NCBI GenBank assembly: GCA_927911515.1
Contig: CAKMQH010000212.1
Span: 1-9,583 of the forward strand
From: an uncultured Neisseria sp.
GTDB lineage: Bacteria > Pseudomonadota > Gammaproteobacteria > Burkholderiales > Neisseriaceae
Direction: 5' to 3'
Length of the DNA stretch: 9,583 nt
Shown here: piece by piece, positions 6,387-9,583 of the stretch
Layout: each line of letters starts with the position of its first letter
Numbering within the stretch: the stretch's first letter is position 1
Program-made: the position numbers and the translations under genes
The notes under the pieces: generated by a model
What the model saw: the letters and a program-made list of their open reading frames with translations, nothing else
Told to the model about the DNA's origin: nothing
Databases searched by the model: none

Positions 6387-6408
6387 TGTTTATATCCGCG
6401 ACCAACTC

Positions 6409-6456
6409 AAAAAAACGTCGTCTGAAAACCTGCAAACGGCTTTTCAGACGACGTTT
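6409..6456 (-). terminator. thiC: Intrinsic terminator of thiC, built from DUS arms
   Basis: AAACGTCGTCTGAAAA (6413-6428) and its exact inverse (6441-6456) form a 16-bp stem with a 12-base loop. Read from thiC on the minus strand the stem is followed by a run of T residues (A-run at 6409-6415 on the plus strand), beginning 4 bases after the thiC stop codon. The arms hold the DUS core with AC rather than AG in front. Confidence 0.9.
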
Positions 6457-6459
6457 CTA

Positions 6460-8360
6460 TCAACTGTAAATCTTAGCCCCTTTCTTCACAAACTCTACCG
6501 CTTTTTCCTCCATGCCCTGCTGCTGGGCTTTTTGCTTGTCGGCGTAGTCGCGCACTTCCTGCGTGATTTTCATCGAGCAGAATTTGGGACCGCACATTGA
6601 GCAGAAGTGGGCGATTTTCGCGCCTTCGGCGGGCAGGGTTTCGTCGTGGAAGCTCTCGGCGCGTTCGGGGTCGAGGCTGAGGCGGAATTGGTCGCGCCAG
6701 CGGAACTCGAAACGCGCCTTGCTCAGGGCGTTGTCGCGCAACTGTGCGCCCGGCCAGCCTTTGGCGAGATCGGCGGCGTGGGCGGCCAGTTTGTAGGTGA
6801 TGATGCCGGTGCGCACGTCTTCTTTGTCGGGCAGACCCAAATGCTCTTTCGGGGTAACGTAGCAAAGCATGGCTGTGCCGTACCAGCCGATATTGGTCGC
6901 GCCTATGCCCGAGGTGATGTGGTCGTAGCCGGGGGCGATGTCGGTAACGAGCGGGCCGAGTGTGTAGAAAGGCGCTTCAAAGCAGTGTTGCAGCTCTTCG
7001 GTCATGTTTTCTTTGACGCGTTGCAACGGCACATGGCCGGGGCCTTCGATCATGACTTGTACGTCGTGTTTCCATGCTTTGTCGGTCAATTCGCCCAAGG
7101 TGTGCAATTCGGCAAATTGCGCTTCGTCATTGGCATCGGCAATGCAGCCGGGGCGCAGGCCGTCGCCGAGGCTGAACGATACATCGTAGGCTTTCATGAT
7201 TTCGCAGATTTCGTCAAAATGCGTGTAGAGGAAGTTTTCCTGATGGTGGGCAAGGCACCATTTCGCCATGATGGAACCGCCGCGCGATACGATGCCGGTG
7301 AGGCGGTTGGCGGTCATCGGCACATAGCGCAGCAACACGCCCGCGTGTATGGTGAAATAGTCCACGCCTTGTTCCGCCTGTTCGATTAAGGTGTCGCGGA
7401 ACAAATCCCAAGTCAAATCTTCGGCAATGCCGCCAGTTTTTTCCAAAGCCTGATAGATGGGCACCGTGCCGATGGGGACGGGCGCATTGCGGATAATCCA
7501 TTCGCGCGTTTCGTGGATGTGCGCGCCTGTGGATAAGTCCATAATCGTGTCCGCTCCCCAACGCAGCGACCACACCATTTTTCGACTTCTTCGGTCAGGC
7601 TGGAAGTGACGGCGGAGTTGACCAAGTTGCCGTTGATTTTGACGCGGAAGTTGCGGCCGATAATCATCGGTTCGAGTTCGGGGTGGTTGATGTTGGCAGG
7701 GATAATCGCGCGTCCGGCGGCGATTTCTCGGCGCACGAATTCAGGCGTGATTTGGTCGGGATGGGTCGGGATGTTCGCGCCGAAACTTTGCCCTGCGTGT
7801 TGTTTCAAGAGCTTGGCGTATTCAGGCCGTCTGAAAAGCTCGTCCAGCTTCATACGTTCGCGTATGGCGACAAACTCCATTTCCGGCGTGATGATGCCTT
7901 GGCGGGCGTAGTGGAGCTGGGTTACGTTGCGGCCTGCTTTGGCGCGGCGCGGACGGGTGATTTGGTTGAAGCGCAGATGGGCGGTTTGCGGGTCATGCGC
8001 GCGTTCTATGCCGTATTCACTGGAGAGCTTGGGCAGGATTTCGGTATCGCCGCGTTCGTCCAGCCATGCGGTGCGGACGTGCGGCAGCCCTTGTTTCAGG
8101 TCGATGTGTGCCGCCGGATCGCCGTACACGCCGCTGGTGTCATAGACGGGAATCGGCGGGTTGGCTTCCGTGCCTTGCGCCGTGTGGGTGTCGTCCTGAC
8201 GGATTTCACGCAAAGGCACGCAGATGTCGTCGCGGCTGCCTTGCAGATACACGCGCTCCGAGTTCGGATATTTGAAGCGGATGCCGATGTCTTCGCTCAA
8301 GTCGGCAAGTTCGCGCGCTTCGTTGCCGGAGGTTTTGGCGGGTTTCTTTGGCGTAGTCAT
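6460..8360 (-). pseudogene. thiC: Phosphomethylpyrimidine synthase ThiC, frameshifted
   Basis: ThiC is the radical-SAM-type [4Fe-4S] enzyme that rearranges aminoimidazole ribotide to hydroxymethylpyrimidine phosphate for thiamine synthesis. The start ATG at 8360 gives MTTPKKPAKTSGNEA and has AGGAG (8373-8369) 8 bases upstream. The first frame runs to SLTEEVEK, then leaves frame at a run of five T (7578-7582; five A on the coding strand). The rest continues in another frame from MVWSLRWGAD to the stop at 6460. Restoring a sixth A gives exactly 633 aa, the neisserial length, including the cluster motif CSMCGPKFC (Cys587, Cys590, Cys595 after repair). As written the product would be 315 aa, with an out-of-frame tail and no cluster-binding motif. 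In addition, residue 247 is Val in NLVNSAVTSS, where I recall Gly in NLGNSAV of other ThiC proteins. Both defects could be real decay or sequence errors. Controlled by the upstream TPP riboswitch. Confidence 0.92.
7824..7835 (+). repeat. DUS of a different dialect (AGGCCGTCTGAA) inside thiC
   Basis: This copy has the GCCGTCTGAA core of the meningococcal-type/AG-DUS species, unlike the GTCGTCTGAA core in the rest of the window. It is read on the coding strand as FRRPE in the segment ELFRRPEYAKLL. Confidence 0.8.
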
Positions 8361-8404
8361 AAAAAATGCTCCTGTTTTCTCGTTTGAAAAGAAGAAACAG
8401 GAGC
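8361..8404 (-). terminator. thiC: Terminator/SD-sequestering hairpin of the thiC leader (riboswitch expression platform)
   Basis: On the minus strand GCTCCTGTTT (8404-8395) pairs perfectly with AAACAGGAGC (8377-8368), extended inside by a short imperfect stem. It is followed by A and six T, ending at the ATG of thiC. The same 3' arm contains the AGGAG ribosome site (8373-8369), so one hairpin can both stop transcription and hide the site. It is the natural OFF structure of the TPP riboswitch upstream. Confidence 0.75.
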
Positions 8405-8413
8405 GTTTTGCTT

Positions 8414-8451
8414 TTTCAGACGACCCCATATCAAAAAAAGGTCGTCTGAAA
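8414..8451. repeat. Inverted DUS pair between aptamer and expression platform of the thiC leader
   Basis: TTTCAGACGACC (8414-8425) and GGTCGTCTGAAA (8440-8451) form a 12-bp stem with a 14-base loop. The copy at 8439-8450 is a perfect AGGTCGTCTGAA. Read on the minus strand the T-run lies in the loop and not after the stem, so it is not a normal terminator; it more likely forms a separate hairpin in the leader RNA. Confidence 0.75.
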
Positions 8452-8463
8452 GACAGAATCCGT

Positions 8464-8548
8464 GAAAACTCCCCACGCAGGTATTATCCCGATCGGGTGT
8501 AAAGGGTATTTCTCAGCCGCCTGAACATCAGGCAGCACCCCTGTTTCG
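8464..8548 (-). ncRNA. TPP riboswitch (THI element) aptamer
   Basis: On the minus strand the conserved blocks appear in order: AAAC-A-GGGGTGC (from 8546), GGCGGCTGAGAAATACCC with the invariant CTGAGA at 8516-8511, then TTTACACCCGATCGGGATAATACCTGCG and GTGGGGAGTTTT. The outer AAAC (8546-8543) and GTTT (around 8469-8466) close stem P1. Position directly before thiC and just after a TATAAT box fits a thiamine pyrophosphate sensor that turns thiC off when TPP is plentiful. Confidence 0.93.
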
Positions 8549-8558
8549 TTAGGATAGG

Positions 8559-8589
8559 ATTATAAACCACGATACGCATTTGTTGTAAA
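8559..8589 (-). promoter_or_regulatory. thiC promoter
   Basis: A perfect TATAAT (8564-8559, minus strand) lies about 11 bases before the riboswitch aptamer. TTTACA (8589-8584) is a 5-of-6 match to the -35 box with a rather long 19-base spacer. The start point would be near 8552, so the transcript begins almost directly with the aptamer. Confidence 0.65.
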
Positions 8590-8706
8590 TTAACTTCATC
8601 CCTTCATGCGTTTGAAAAAAAGGTGAGACGGCGGAAAGCAAACCCATATCCTGCTGCTCCGTCAAATTTTTCATGATTTTAGGTATCGGTTGACGGCTGA
8701 TTTCTC

Positions 8707-8712
8707 TATAAT
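8707..8712 (+). promoter_or_regulatory. Possible -10 box of the wlbA-like gene
   Basis: TATAAT occurs 40 bases before the ATG at 8752. No good -35 box is at the right distance: TTGACG at 8690-8695 is only 11 bases away. The call rests on the -10 match and position alone. Confidence 0.35.
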
Positions 8713-8738
8713 CTTTTCCCGTTTTTTTATACCTGTGT

Positions 8739-8750
8739 ACGTCGTCTGAA
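8739..8750 (+). repeat. DUS abutting the start codon of the wlbA-like gene
   Basis: ACGTCGTCTGAA ends one base before the ATG at 8752 and occupies the place where a Shine-Dalgarno sequence would be; no AGGAG-like motif is seen. Confidence 0.75.
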
Positions 8751-8751
8751 A

Positions 8752-9583
8752 ATGTCTGACCCCATCTCCGATCGCAAAATCAAATTCGCCTTAGTCGGTT
8801 GCGGCCGTATTTCCAACAATCATTTCGGCTCGTTTGAAGTGTTGCAAGAAGATTGCGAACTCGTTGCCGTGTGCGACACCGACCCTGCCGCGCTTGAGGC
8901 GGCGATCAAGCGCACCGGCGCAAAAGGTTATGCCCGCTATACGGAAATGCTCGCCGAAACCGATGCCGACGTAATCGTCATCACCACGCCGTCCGGCTTG
9001 CATACCGAGCAGGCGGTTGAAGCGTTGGAGGCCGGTTTTCACGTCGTCATCGAAAAACCGATGGCTACCTGCTTTACGGACGGCGAACGCATGGTTCAAG
9101 CCGCCGACAAAGCGGGCAAACGCTTGTTTGTGGTGAAACAAAACCGCCTCAACGCCACGCTGCAACTGCTCAAACGCGCGGTCACGGAACAACGCTTCGG
9201 CAAAATCTATATGGTGCATTTGAATGTTTTTTGGACGCGTCCGCAGTCGTATTACGACCAAGGATGCGGTTGGCGCGGCACTTGGAAGCTGGACGGCGGC
9301 GCGTTCATGAATCAGGCAAGCCACTACGTCGATTTGATGGAATGGCTTATCGGTCCGGTGGCGGAAGTACAGGCGATGATTGCGACCCACCGCAAAATTG
9401 AAGCCGAAGACACGGGCGTGATGAATCTCCGTTGGCGCGACGGCACGCTCGGTTCGATGGCGGTAACCATGTGCACTTATCCGAAAAACCTCGAAGGCTC
9501 GATTACCATTTTGGGCGAAACCGGCACGGTACGCATCGGCGGCATGGCGGTGAACGAAATTCAGGAATGGAATTTTGCCGACG
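8752..9583 (+). CDS. wlbA: Gfo/Idh/MocA oxidoreductase, WlbA-like UDP-GlcNAcA 3-dehydrogenase (3' end outside window)
   Basis: The first 277 residues of a Gfo/Idh/MocA dehydrogenase. The NAD-binding loop GCGRISNNH is at 16-24, the family EKP motif at 101-103 with catalytic Lys102, and the active-site segment GGAFMNQASHYVDLMEWL at 182-199 with His191 and Asp194. As I recall, it resembles the Chromobacterium violaceum WlbA, which oxidises C3 of UDP-N-acetyl-2-amino-2-deoxyglucuronate in the route to UDP-di-N-acetylated mannuronic acid used in surface glycans. The family is broad, so the exact sugar is less certain than the reaction type. The aminotransferase and acetyltransferase partners expected for that route would lie beyond the window end. 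The ATG at 8752 gives the normal short extension before the Rossmann strand. The gene is divergent from thiC; a DUS sits where its ribosome site should be. Confidence 0.87.
   Translation, partial: MSDPISDRKIKFALVGCGRISNNHFGSFEVLQEDCELVAVCDTDPAALEAAIKRTGAKGYARYTEMLAETDADVIVITTPSGLHTEQAVEALEAGFHVVIEKPMATCFTDGERMVQAADKAGKRLFVVKQNRLNATLQLLKRAVTEQRFGKIYMVHLNVFWTRPQSYYDQGCGWRGTWKLDGGAFMNQASHYVDLMEWLIGPVAEVQAMIATHRKIEAEDTGVMNLRWRDGTLGSMAVTMCTYPKNLEGSITILGETGTVRIGGMAVNEIQEWNFAD

Larger units (their letters stand above)
6332..6399. repeat. 9-bp direct repeat TATATCCGC flanking the operon promoter
   Basis: TATATCCGC is found at 6332-6340, just upstream of the ketosynthase start, and again at 6391-6399, just upstream of the -35 box, with 59 bases from one start to the next. 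The two copies bracket the promoter and the inverted repeats. They could be paired protein-binding sites or coincidence. Confidence 0.4.

Noticed and set aside
942..8451. The repeated GTCGTCTGAA units as a CRISPR array or phage attachment sites
   Set aside because: Spacing is irregular, orientation mixed, and the sequence is the neisserial DNA uptake signal.
8440..8451. DUS stem 8414-8451 as the riboswitch terminator
   Set aside because: On the thiC strand the T-run is in the loop and not after the stem; the hairpin at 8368-8404 fits much better.
8791..9390. 199-codon open frame on the minus strand opposite the wlbA-like gene
   Set aside because: Antisense shadow; the plus strand has the NAD-binding and EKP motifs of a known family.

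Overview
The window comes from a commensal Neisseria. The 12-mer AGGTCGTCTGAA and close variants occur about twenty times on both strands. This is the DNA uptake sequence (DUS) dialect described for the N. mucosa/N. sicca-type species, not the meningococcal GCCGTCTGAA form. A full-length Correia-type repeat and a ThiC frame of neisserial length (633 aa once repaired) agree with this.

Layout. (1) Positions 1-1203, plus strand: the 3' part of rtcR, the sigma-54 activator of the RNA-repair genes. It carries a one-base frameshift at the CARF/AAA+ junction and an in-frame inverted DUS pair near its 3' end. (2) 1204-2165: a mostly non-coding stretch with DUS copies, a Correia element, a small secreted protein of unknown function (minus strand) and a DUS hairpin. 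(3) 2166-6329, minus strand: a compact four-gene operon, read from right to left as a FabH/OleA-like ketosynthase III, an NAD(P)-dependent epimerase-like SDR, a lactonase-like metallo-beta-lactamase fold hydrolase, and a PaaK/F390-synthetase-like adenylate-forming enzyme. Its upstream region has a TTGACA promoter overlaid with inverted and direct repeats. (4) 6409-8589, minus strand: thiC with its terminator, a TPP riboswitch, a terminator that also contains the Shine-Dalgarno sequence, and a promoter. thiC is broken by a one-base deletion in an A-run and also carries a Gly-to-Val change at a conserved site. (5) 8752-9583, plus strand: the first 277 codons of a WlbA-like UDP-GlcNAcA 3-dehydrogenase, divergent from thiC and cut by the window end.

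The most interesting part is the four-gene operon. It has the enzyme classes of olefin/beta-lactone biosynthesis (OleA, OleD, OleC), but the adenylating enzyme is from another branch and a lactonase-type hydrolase takes the place of OleB. I infer that it makes or turns over a small fatty-acid-derived beta-hydroxy acid, lactone or related metabolite. The product cannot be read from the sequence. The two frameshifts (rtcR, thiC) are both single-base deletions and may be real decay or assembly errors.
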